Of a stretch of DNA of 5,360 nucleotides, positions 1 through 4,690 are shown in pieces. Every line of letters begins with the position of its first letter. Within the stretch, counting starts at the first letter, position 1. The stretch is from Acidimicrobiia bacterium (GTDB lineage: Bacteria > Actinomycetota > Acidimicrobiia > Spongiisociales > SHLN01): contig JABDOU010000331.1 of NCBI GenBank assembly GCA_013043085.1, positions 1-5,360 on the forward strand, given 5' to 3'. The translations under genes were made by a program, and so were the position numbers. Below the pieces are notes generated by a model. The model saw nothing but the letters and a program-made list of their open reading frames with translations. It ran no database searches and was not told the DNA's origin.

Positions 1-1515
1 GTCCATGAACAACGTGGCGGCCGCCAGGTCCGATCCCGCTTCTCCACAAACCGCAACAGAGATTTCCGCATCGAGTGCTGCTCGCGCCGTGAGATTGCAG
101 AGTTGCATCACGGCCGGGTGAAGCGGATCGGCATATCCGGCGAGCGAGCCCGAGGTACGGTCGGCAGCCATGGTGTACTGGGTGAGGTCGTTGGTGCCAA
201 TGCTGAAGAAGTCGACGTGTTCGGCCAGCCGCGATGCGATGAGGGCGGCAGAAGGAACCTCAATCATCACGCCGACCTTGAATGCAGCCCAGGCAACCTG
301 GGCGTCGTCGAGTTCGGCGGTCGCCTCGTCGACCAGGGACCGGGTCGTCAGAAAATCCGCAACGGTGGCGATCATGGGGATCATCAACCACACATCTCCG
401 GCCGTCGAGGCCCGGGCAATGGCCTTCACCTGATCTTTGAAGATCTCCTTCTCTTGCTCGTACAGCCGCACGCCGCGCACGCCGAGGAACGGGTTCTCCT
501 CATCAGGTACCCCGATGTAGCCGGCTGGCTTGTCGCCACCGATGTCGAAGCTCCGGATCACAACCGGATCTTGAAATGCGGCAGCCGCCTTCCGGTAGAG
601 GGCGAACTGCTCGTCCTGGGTGGGAGGACTGGACCTTCCGAGGAACAGGAACTCTGTCCGAAACAGCCCGATACCGTCGGCCTCGGCGGCGATCGCTGCG
701 TCGAGGTCCTCCGGGGTGCCGACGTTGGCGGCGACCCGGATTGGCCGTCCGGCAACCTCGACGTGCACACCTCGGTAGGCCGCAGCGGCCTCCATCATGT
801 CGCGATGGGCCGCCGCTCTCGCCTGGAAATCGATGAGCTCGTCCGGGTCGGGATCGAGTGAGATTTCGCCCGTCGTCCCGTCGAGGGCCACCGTCGCGAC
901 ACCCGCCGCCTCTGACGCGATTCCGGCTACACCCACGACGGCCGGTATGGCCAGCGACCGGGCAATGACCGCAACGTGTCCGGTGGGGCCGCCCGTTTCG
1001 GTGATCAACCCGAGGATCGACGCCGGGTCCATGACGGCCGTGTCCGCCGCCGTCAGCATGCCGGCCACAATCACCGACGGTTCTGTGTTGGCAATGCGGA
1101 CCTGCGATACACCGGCCAGCTGACGACGGATCCGGTCGGCAATCTCGCCGACGTCTGCAGCGCGCGCCGCCAGGTATGGGTCGTCCAGGGTGGCGAGCAG
1201 GTTGGCGACGCCTTCTGCCGCTTTGGTCACGGCATCGCCGAACGCTTCGCCTGCCTGGAGGTTCTCTTCAACCGAGGAAGCGAGCATCGTGTCTTCGGCC
1301 ATCATGGCCTGAGCGTTGAGAATCTCGGCCGCCTCGGTCCGGCCTGCTTCGACTGCTTTCTTGGAAGCCGTCCGGAGATCATTGGCGACGGTGGCGGCCG
1401 CTTCGGAAAACGCCTGCGAAGGATTCTCGTAGTCGGGGATCGTCACCTCGGATTCGTCAATGACATAGATCGGCCCGATGGCGATACCCGGTGAAGCACC
1501 GGCGCCGGCGGTCAC
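1..1515 (-). CDS. ptsI: PTS enzyme I (phosphoenolpyruvate-protein phosphotransferase), C-terminus cut off by window edge
   Basis: Cytoplasmic first enzyme of the sugar phosphotransferase system. It takes phosphate from PEP onto a histidine and passes it to HPr. The 505 visible codons start with MTAGAGASPGIAIGP, the usual enzyme I opening. The phosphohistidine is His180 in GGPTGHVAV. PEP-site residues follow in order: Arg286 (GLFRTEFLF), Arg321 (IRSFDIGGDK), Glu419 (MIEVPSA), Asn442-Asp443 (SIGTNDLTQYT) and the acid-base cysteine Cys490 (VCGEAGSD). All sit 9 to 12 residues before their Escherichia coli counterparts. Family members have about 570 residues, so some 65 are missing off the left edge. 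The GTG start overlaps the upstream stop as GTGA, implying translational coupling; no strong Shine-Dalgarno site and no better in-frame start is visible. The residues after the active histidine are slightly unusual. No ptsH (HPr) gene lies in the window. Identity is secure. Confidence 0.96.
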   Translation of the reverse strand, partial: MTAGAGASPGIAIGPIYVIDESEVTIPDYENPSQAFSEAAATVANDLRTASKKAVEAGRTEAAEILNAQAMMAEDTMLASSVEENLQAGEAFGDAVTKAAEGVANLLATLDDPYLAARAADVGEIADRIRRQLAGVSQVRIANTEPSVIVAGMLTAADTAVMDPASILGLITETGGPTGHVAVIARSLAIPAVVGVAGIASEAAGVATVALDGTTGEISLDPDPDELIDFQARAAAHRDMMEAAAAYRGVHVEVAGRPIRVAANVGTPEDLDAAIAAEADGIGLFRTEFLFLGRSSPPTQDEQFALYRKAAAAFQDPVVIRSFDIGGDKPAGYIGVPDEENPFLGVRGVRLYEQEKEIFKDQVKAIARASTAGDVWLMIPMIATVADFLTTRSLVDEATAELDDAQVAWAAFKVGVMIEVPSAALIASRLAEHVDFFSIGTNDLTQYTMAADRTSGSLAGYADPLHPAVMQLCNLTARAALDAEISVAVCGEAGSDLAAATLFMD

Positions 1516-2195
1516 GAGGATCTCACGTGGCGATAGAGGACGGCGCCGATCACCATCGAGATGTTGGTCGTGATGAGCAGCCCGATGATCGTCAGCACCC
1601 ACCTGGTCGTGGCATTCAAATCTTCGAATCCGATTGCGATCGCGCCAAAGAGGTTGAGGATCAGCAACAGGGCCCCGATCGCACCGATGGCGATCCGACG
1701 TCCCTGGCCGAGTAACACGCTGGCTCCCAGCGCGCGCAGGCCACCGGGATGAGTTCGTTCTGCCACGATGTAACCGTAGAACGCGTACATCACGACGACA
1801 AATATCGACGGCAGCCCGAAGAGGTACCGCAGGCCGAACAACACCCCGGCCCAGAAAAAGAGCGAGGCGACGAGCTGGTCTTTGAACGAGCGAAGCTCTC
1901 CGATCAATGCGGCCGGTGAAGAGTGCTTCCCGTCGACGGCATCCAGGGCTGCGCGGTACCAGGGAAGGGCGATCACGCTCGACAATACGAGCCCGACGAG
2001 ATCGAACCCGATTCCGGCCAAGACCGAACTGGACTGAGAAGCCAGGTAGCGAAACCCCGCATAGGTCAGGAACGTCGCCCCGGCGGTTGTCAGCAGTGGT
2101 ATCGGATGGGTTGCGAGGGCCCGGATCCCCGTAGAGAAGAGTTCTCCAATTCGGATCCCGAATACCGGCGATGGTTTTGCTGATTGTTCGACCAT
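1512..2195 (-). CDS. Polytopic membrane protein of unknown function, coupled to ptsI
   Basis: A 227-residue protein I cannot assign to a function. About six hydrophobic segments are visible, near residues 31-51, 57-79, 106-125, 129-145, 167-190 and 198-222. A short soluble N-terminus (SPVFGIRIGELFSTG) precedes them, and the last helix ends in a basic RHVRSS tail. The overall plan, an amphipathic N-terminal stretch followed by six helices, recalls loosely defined polytopic families such as YciC-like proteins or GDPD membrane domains, but this is shape only. No transporter motif, catalytic motif or PTS IIC signature is evident. The ATG has a strong GGAGG four bases upstream. Its stop overlaps the ptsI start by 4 nt, so it is the leading gene of a unit with ptsI; whether it takes part in sugar uptake is unknown. 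Confidence 0.85.
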   Translation of the reverse strand: MVEQSAKPSPVFGIRIGELFSTGIRALATHPIPLLTTAGATFLTYAGFRYLASQSSSVLAGIGFDLVGLVLSSVIALPWYRAALDAVDGKHSSPAALIGELRSFKDQLVASLFFWAGVLFGLRYLFGLPSIFVVVMYAFYGYIVAERTHPGGLRALGASVLLGQGRRIAIGAIGALLLILNLFGAIAIGFEDLNATTRWVLTIIGLLITTNISMVIGAVLYRHVRSS

Positions 2196-2199
2196 GGAT

Positions 2200-2204
2200 C
2201 CTCC
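2200..2204 (-). promoter_or_regulatory. Strong ribosome binding site of the membrane protein gene
   Basis: On the minus strand GGAGG stands four bases before the ATG at 2195 (GGAGGATCCATG). It fixes this start and contrasts with the gene facing the other way, which has no such site. Confidence 0.85.
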
Positions 2205-2212
2205 AGATCAAC

Positions 2213-2241
2213 ACGATAGCTAGCGGCGCTTTTCGCGCAAA
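2213..2241 (-). promoter_or_regulatory. Candidate promoter for the membrane protein-ptsI unit
   Basis: On the minus strand TATCGT (2218-2213) fits a -10 box at four of six positions. TTTGCG (2241-2236), 17 bases upstream, is a weak -35 match. Transcription would begin near 2206, leaving a leader of about 11 nt that just contains the Shine-Dalgarno site. The call rests on consensus matching by eye. Confidence 0.35.
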
Positions 2242-2244
2242 TCG

Positions 2245-2259
2245 ACCCATGGGTACCCA
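2245..2259. promoter_or_regulatory. Interlocking palindromes, candidate operator in a divergent promoter region
   Basis: The 5-mer ACCCA occurs three times end to end in alternating orientation (ACCCA-TGGGT-ACCCA). This gives two perfect 10-bp palindromes, ACCCATGGGT (2245-2254) and TGGGTACCCA (2250-2259), that share their middle arm. Two more palindromes follow: GAATTC (2271-2276) and ATTCGAAT (2273-2280). The site lies between divergent genes and just upstream of the proposed minus-strand -35 box, where a regulator could act on both. The binding protein is unknown, and short palindromes can arise by chance. Confidence 0.4.
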
Positions 2260-2285
2260 GGCCCTTCGTTGAATTCGAATCCGGC

Positions 2286-2291
2286 TACTGT
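2286..2291 (+). promoter_or_regulatory. Candidate -10 box for a leaderless or near-leaderless transcript
   Basis: TACTGT fits the TAnnnT core of a -10 box and ends eight bases before the ATG at 2300. The sequence before that ATG has no Shine-Dalgarno motif. Together these suggest an mRNA beginning at or within a couple of bases of the start codon, as is common in actinobacteria. No convincing -35 box sits at the right distance. Confidence 0.3.
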
Positions 2292-2299
2292 CGACGCCC

Positions 2300-2728
2300 A
2301 TGTCACAAGAGCGCTTCAGTATTTCTCCAGAGGAAGTCGGGCTGATGCTGTCGTTCGCAACTCGTCCGGACCGCTTAACGGAGTCGGTGGTGGTCAAGTT
2401 GGAGGAGGGCGTGACATTCACTGAGCTGGAGCAGATAGTCGCGTGGGTAGGACTTCCGAAATCAACCGCAGCTCGATTGGTTCATGCCCAGGGACCGGCC
2501 GGAGGATCGAATGGCGGCTCGACTGGCACCGGCCCGGGCCAAATAGACGCGATTTCCAGCGGGCGGTTTCGGCGCCACCTCACGGGAATCTTGATCGTCG
2601 CCGCAGCGCTCACCGGTGTTGCGGTCATCCAAAGCCAGAATTGGCCGAGAGTCCTGTATCTCCTCATCGCGTTGGCCGTCGTCACGTATCTGATTCGAAG
2701 GATGATCGTCCGAATCACGACGACTTGA
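2300..2728 (+). CDS. Small protein with two C-terminal membrane helices, unknown function
   Basis: A 142-residue protein that I do not recognise. Residues 1-65 look soluble and mostly helical, including a stretch (FTELEQIVAWVGLPKSTAARL, 40-60) with a feel of a helix-turn-helix or other small helical bundle. A Gly/Ser/Thr-rich linker follows (66-80, GPAGGSNGGSTGTGP). Two hydrophobic helices (about 94-112 and 116-132), separated by a short QSQNWPR turn, lead to a basic tail (IRRMIVRI). This predicts a hairpin membrane anchor with both ends on the same side, probably cytoplasmic given the Arg residues flanking it. The ATG lacks a Shine-Dalgarno site. The gene diverges from the membrane protein-ptsI unit and converges on the lipoprotein gene. 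It is probably real because of its orderly domain layout, but a function cannot be given. Confidence 0.75.
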   Translation: MSQERFSISPEEVGLMLSFATRPDRLTESVVVKLEEGVTFTELEQIVAWVGLPKSTAARLVHAQGPAGGSNGGSTGTGPGQIDAISSGRFRRHLTGILIVAAALTGVAVIQSQNWPRVLYLLIALAVVTYLIRRMIVRITTT

Positions 2729-2742
2729 TCGGCCGCGTGATC

Positions 2743-2761
2743 AAACAGGCTTCCCCTGTTT
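2743..2761. terminator. Hairpin between convergent genes, probable bidirectional terminator
   Basis: AAACAGG (2743-2749) pairs perfectly with CCTGTTT (2755-2761) around a 5-nt loop. The hairpin starts 15 bases after the stop of the plus-strand gene, and its last base is the final base of the lipoprotein gene's stop codon on the other strand. The A/T ends of the stem give a short U run on either transcript, only three long, so termination may be partial or assisted by Rho. Confidence 0.55.
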
Positions 2762-3402
2762 CAAGGAACTGCGATTGGGGTGTCATCGGTTAATTCCCGG
2801 AAGGTCGTCGAGACGGTCGCCTCAGCACCGTCGACATTCGTCACGTACGTCGCCGAGATCAATTGGCCTACGTCGATGACGAGGATCACGGCGAGGTCTG
2901 CCGCCACGTTGAAAGCCGATGCCGGGTAGATCGCATTGAGCTCGAAGGTCGTGTCATATTCGTCGGCAATGGACACCGAAGTTGGGGCCGAGAGAGGATC
3001 CAGCGGCGAACCGATCTCCGCGTCGTCGGTGACGAAATCCCACGTACCGCTATCGGTTCTGAACCATTGCGCCTGATCCGCGATCAGGTATTCGATGATC
3101 CCATCTCCCGACTGAATGGTCATGTGGGAGGCGGTGCCGACTTGCCTTCCTTCGACAGAAATTGCCGTGGCTTCTTCGACGACGACGTCCGAGGTGAACT
3201 CGTAGCCTGATTCGTAGCGCCCCAGAGCAGCCCCAAGGATGGAACTTCCGGCTTCAGACCGTCCCTCCGATTCCGCCGCGATGGTTGGCGTCGGCCTGGC
3301 GGTCAGTGGCTCATCTGCCGTACTGCAGGAAGTAGTGCTTAAGGCGACGATGAGCAGGATCGCCAAGTAGGAACGCACGGAATGAGTGGACAGATCAGTC
3401 AT
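2761..3402 (-). CDS. Secreted lipoprotein, resembles LppX/LprG-type or LolA-like fold
   Basis: A 213-residue predicted lipoprotein. A signal peptide with hydrophobic core SYLAILLIVALS ends in a lipobox-like STTSC, with Cys26 as the lipidated residue. The residues before it are permitted but not the typical L-A-G. A Pro/Thr/Glu-rich linker (27-55) leads to a domain (about 56-213) that looks rich in beta strands: EGRQVGTASHMTI, EYLIADQAQWFR, then FELNAIYPASAF and a closing TTFRELTDDTPIAVP. This order recalls actinobacterial LppX/LprG-type lipoproteins, whose fold resembles LolA and which carry lipids; this is an inference from layout, not clear identity. The ATG overlaps the end of the upstream secreted-protein gene by 8 nt (ATGACTGA), indicating coupled translation. 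A weak GGAG lies 12 bases upstream. An in-frame GTG at codon 9 is an alternative start and would give an equally good signal peptide. Confidence 0.88.
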   Translation of the reverse strand: MTDLSTHSVRSYLAILLIVALSTTSCSTADEPLTARPTPTIAAESEGRSEAGSSILGAALGRYESGYEFTSDVVVEEATAISVEGRQVGTASHMTIQSGDGIIEYLIADQAQWFRTDSGTWDFVTDDAEIGSPLDPLSAPTSVSIADEYDTTFELNAIYPASAFNVAADLAVILVIDVGQLISATYVTNVDGAEATVSTTFRELTDDTPIAVP

Positions 3403-4468
3403 CGGCGTCGGTGGCTCCGTCGCCTGCGTCGGCGCGATCCTCCTTCGCTTTGTCCTTTTTGTCTTCCGTGCTCTTGTCCTTCGGGCCGCCCTGTTTGTCG
3501 TGCTTGCATTTGTCCGTCTTCGAGTCGACCTTGAGCTCCCAGAGGCCGTCGTCCTTTTGCGAAAACTTGACTTTTACTCTGGCCTTGGAATCGGTGAAGC
3601 GGACATCGAAGCCATGCTCCTTGTCTTTGATCGAGTAGTCGTCGTCTACCGCCGGTACGACTTCTCCACCGATTCCGACGGCCACGGTCGGAGTCCCGAT
3701 CTCGCCGAGCCCGTCGATCATGTAGGTAACGGTCAGGGGAGTTCCATCGCAGAGTCGTCCGCTCCAGACGTGTTCGCCCAGGAATGCCGCGAGATCTTGA
3801 CGGAGACGCTGGCGATCCTTGCCGCGCAACTCGACCTTGAGCATCGCTGACGGGTCGTCTCCATCGTCGTCGTCATCGATGTCGACCTGGATCTTGAGCT
3901 CCTTGGTATATCCCTCCCACGTGAAGACAACGACCGCTTTGGAAGCATCGTCGGCGTATTCGATCACGGAGTCGATTCCACTCGTGACCTCGACATCCGT
4001 GATGAGTGGTCCATCGCCTCCGTCGGCAACCACGAACGTGACATTGGTTGGAACGTCTCCTCCAATCGCCTCAGGGAAGAGGACACCGGTCCACTCGTGG
4101 GTCCCGACGAGATCGGCCAGGGTTGCGACCTTGACCTTGCTGGTCAATTTGTGATTCTTGGATTTCACGTCGATGCGGGTTCCGTCTTCCTTATGGTCGA
4201 ATCGGAACCGGTGGGGATCGTCGACTCCGTCAGTTGCTTCGGCCGCGGCCGGTTCGGGCTCGAGGCCGGGGGTCGCCACGTCGACAGTTTCGAGGTTTCC
4301 GGCGCTGTCGAGCTCGATGTCGACGTTGAGTCCGGTGCCCAACAGGCTCAAAGAGAACCCACCGGTCTCGGCGATGGCGTTGGTCGTATCGGCAGCCGCA
4401 AGCACGGGAAGCGTCAGCGAGCTGGCAACCAGGCCGGAGATGACGAGCAAGATCAGTTTCTTCTTCAC
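3395..4468 (-). CDS. Secreted modular protein with internal repeats and charged tail, unknown function
   Basis: A 357-residue exported protein that I do not recognise. A Sec signal peptide (MKKKLILLV... to PVLA) is probably cut after Ala24. Residues 27-85 are an acidic, Pro/Ala-rich lead-in. Two related modules follow: a charged beta-hairpin segment, then a block with G-x-H-x-W-x-G-x-L (LVGTHEWTGVL at 120-130, FLGEHVWSGRL at 229-239) and a Thr/Val-rich strand region. A third beta-hairpin segment (285-318) lacks the Trp block. A run of acidic residues (DIDDDDDGDD, 196-205) interrupts the second module. The only cysteines, Cys240 and Cys321, could form a disulphide outside the cell. The final 38 residues are almost all K, D, E, G and A. 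The GTG start has a strong GGAGG. The gene leads an overlapping pair with the lipoprotein gene, so both products probably act at the cell surface. No enzyme motif is visible. Confidence 0.9.
   Translation of the reverse strand: MKKKLILLVISGLVASSLTLPVLAAADTTNAIAETGGFSLSLLGTGLNVDIELDSAGNLETVDVATPGLEPEPAAAEATDGVDDPHRFRFDHKEDGTRIDVKSKNHKLTSKVKVATLADLVGTHEWTGVLFPEAIGGDVPTNVTFVVADGGDGPLITDVEVTSGIDSVIEYADDASKAVVVFTWEGYTKELKIQVDIDDDDDGDDPSAMLKVELRGKDRQRLRQDLAAFLGEHVWSGRLCDGTPLTVTYMIDGLGEIGTPTVAVGIGGEVVPAVDDDYSIKDKEHGFDVRFTDSKARVKVKFSQKDDGLWELKVDSKTDKCKHDKQGGPKDKSTEDKKDKAKEDRADAGDGATDADD
3677..4213 (-). repeat. Two diverged tandem modules inside the secreted protein gene
   Basis: Protein residues 86-162 (3983-4213) and 188-264 (3677-3907) align as two copies. 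The anchor is L-A-x-[LF]-[VL]-G-x-H-x-W-[TS]-G-x-L, read as LADLVGTHEWTGVL and LAAFLGEHVWSGRL. Each anchor is followed by T-x-V-T-[FY], a D-G-x turn and a closing T-x-V-x-V strand. A charged strand pair precedes each anchor, and a third such pair without the Trp block lies at 3515-3616. The copies are too diverged at the DNA level to be a recent duplication. Confidence 0.7.
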
Positions 4469-4472
4469 GGTT

Positions 4473-4477
4473 CCTCC
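4473..4477 (-). promoter_or_regulatory. Strong ribosome binding site deciding the GTG start of the secreted protein
   Basis: On the minus strand TGAGGAGGAACC directly precedes the GTG at 4468, with GGAGG four bases away. The encoded MKKKLILLV is a proper signal-peptide start, so GTG is the true initiation codon. Confidence 0.85.
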
Positions 4478-4484
4478 TCAGAAC

Positions 4485-4513
4485 AGGCTACCAAGAGTGT
4501 TTGAATCAGTCAC
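4485..4513 (-). promoter_or_regulatory. Candidate promoter for the secreted protein-lipoprotein unit
   Basis: On the minus strand GTGACT (4513-4508) matches four of six positions of the -35 consensus. TAGCCT (4490-4485), 17 bases further on, keeps the TAnnnT core of the -10 box. Transcription would start near 4478, giving a leader of about 10 nt that begins at the Shine-Dalgarno site. This is the same tight spacing as proposed for the ptsI unit, which either supports the model or shows the limits of matching by eye. Confidence 0.33.
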
Positions 4514-4572
4514 TTTTAGCGGTAACGGTCCTATCGGGAGAACCTGAAGCCTTTTTCGGACAGAGCCTCATT

Positions 4573-4640
4573 CCCCGGGTTGCGGGTTCCGGGGCTAGAA
4601 GGTCCGACGGGTGTGGGAGAGACTTCCACCCGGCGGAGCC
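4573..4640 (+). other. Two strong hairpins before the Rieske/FMN gene, possible structured leader RNA
   Basis: CCCCGG (4573-4578) pairs perfectly with CCGGGG (4589-4594) around a 10-nt loop. A longer stem follows: GGTCCG (4601-4606) with CGGAGCC (4634-4640, one bulged G), enclosing CGG/CCG (4608-4610 with 4630-4632) and GTGGGA/TTCCAC (4613-4618 with 4624-4629) around loop GAGAC. The orientation suggests a 5' leader of the plus-strand gene at 4691, but the pairings also exist on the other strand. I compared the region with the glycine, TPP, guanidine-I, ZTP, SAM and cobalamin riboswitch motifs I can recall and found no match. If the downstream mRNA is leaderless, this DNA is not part of it. 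Confidence 0.35.
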
Positions 4641-4654
4641 TGGAGACTCTGCGC

Positions 4655-4681
4655 ATGCCACAGGAGAAACTCGCTGTCTAG
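4655..4681 (+). CDS. Possible 8-codon leader ORF (MPQEKLAV) upstream of the Rieske/FMN gene
   Basis: ATG CCA CAG GAG AAA CTC GCT GTC TAG runs in the same frame as the main gene and stops nine bases before its ATG. A GGAG at 4642-4645 lies nine bases upstream, an acceptable Shine-Dalgarno spacing, whereas the main ATG has none. Ribosomes ending at the TAG could restart at 4691. An ORF this short occurs easily by chance, so the call is tentative. Confidence 0.25.
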   Translation: MPQEKLAV

Positions 4682-4684
4682 TCT
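4679..4684 (+). promoter_or_regulatory. Candidate -10 box for a leaderless Rieske/FMN transcript
   Basis: TAGTCT has the TAnnnT core and ends six bases before the ATG at 4691, which would place the first transcribed base on the A of the start codon. This fits the absence of a Shine-Dalgarno site. No good -35 box is seen. It competes with the leader-ORF reading of the same bases. Confidence 0.33.
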
Positions 4685-4690
4685 CGCCCG

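Noticed and set aside
103..861. Plus-strand open frame of 252 codons
   Set aside because: It lies wholly inside ptsI on the opposite strand, where all enzyme I motifs are in frame. Its own translation shows no domain and has the Arg/Gly/His-rich look of an antisense frame.
976..1494. Plus-strand open frame of 172 codons
   Set aside because: It is antisense to the N-terminal half of ptsI, has no ribosome binding site, and its translation shows no recognisable family.
3376..3378. Alternative GTG start for the lipoprotein (codon 9)
   Set aside because: It would give a good signal peptide, but no Shine-Dalgarno site precedes it, and the ATG at 3402 makes the coupled 8-nt overlap with the upstream gene. 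It was kept only as an alternative.
3386..3850. Plus-strand open frame of 154 codons rich in Leu, Val and Arg, resembling a membrane protein at first glance
   Set aside because: The hydrophobic look comes from reading the opposite strand of the Lys/Asp-rich tail; the minus-strand frame is supported by its repeats and its coupled stop.
4097..4504. Plus-strand frames across the 5' end of the secreted protein gene
   Set aside because: The minus-strand reading has a signal peptide and a strong GGAGG; the plus-strand frames have neither.
4521..4560. T5 run at CCTTTTTCGG as a possible intrinsic terminator
   Set aside because: The preceding GGTCCTATCGGGAGAACC forms only a three-pair stem, and no gene ends here on the plus strand.
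4570..4600. tRNA T-arm-like GCGGGTTCC
   Set aside because: There is no GGTTCGAATCC loop, no cloverleaf and no acceptor stem; the bases form a simple 6-bp hairpin instead.
4540..4690. Glycine, TPP or guanidine-I riboswitch suggested by fragments such as GGGAGAG, GAACCTGA and GGTTCCG...GGTCCGA
   Set aside because: Each fragment lacks the rest of the conserved core in the right order: no GCCGAAGG or CTCAGGC for glycine, no CTGAGA arm for TPP, and no ACACGG or AAAAGCCCGGG segment for guanidine-I.
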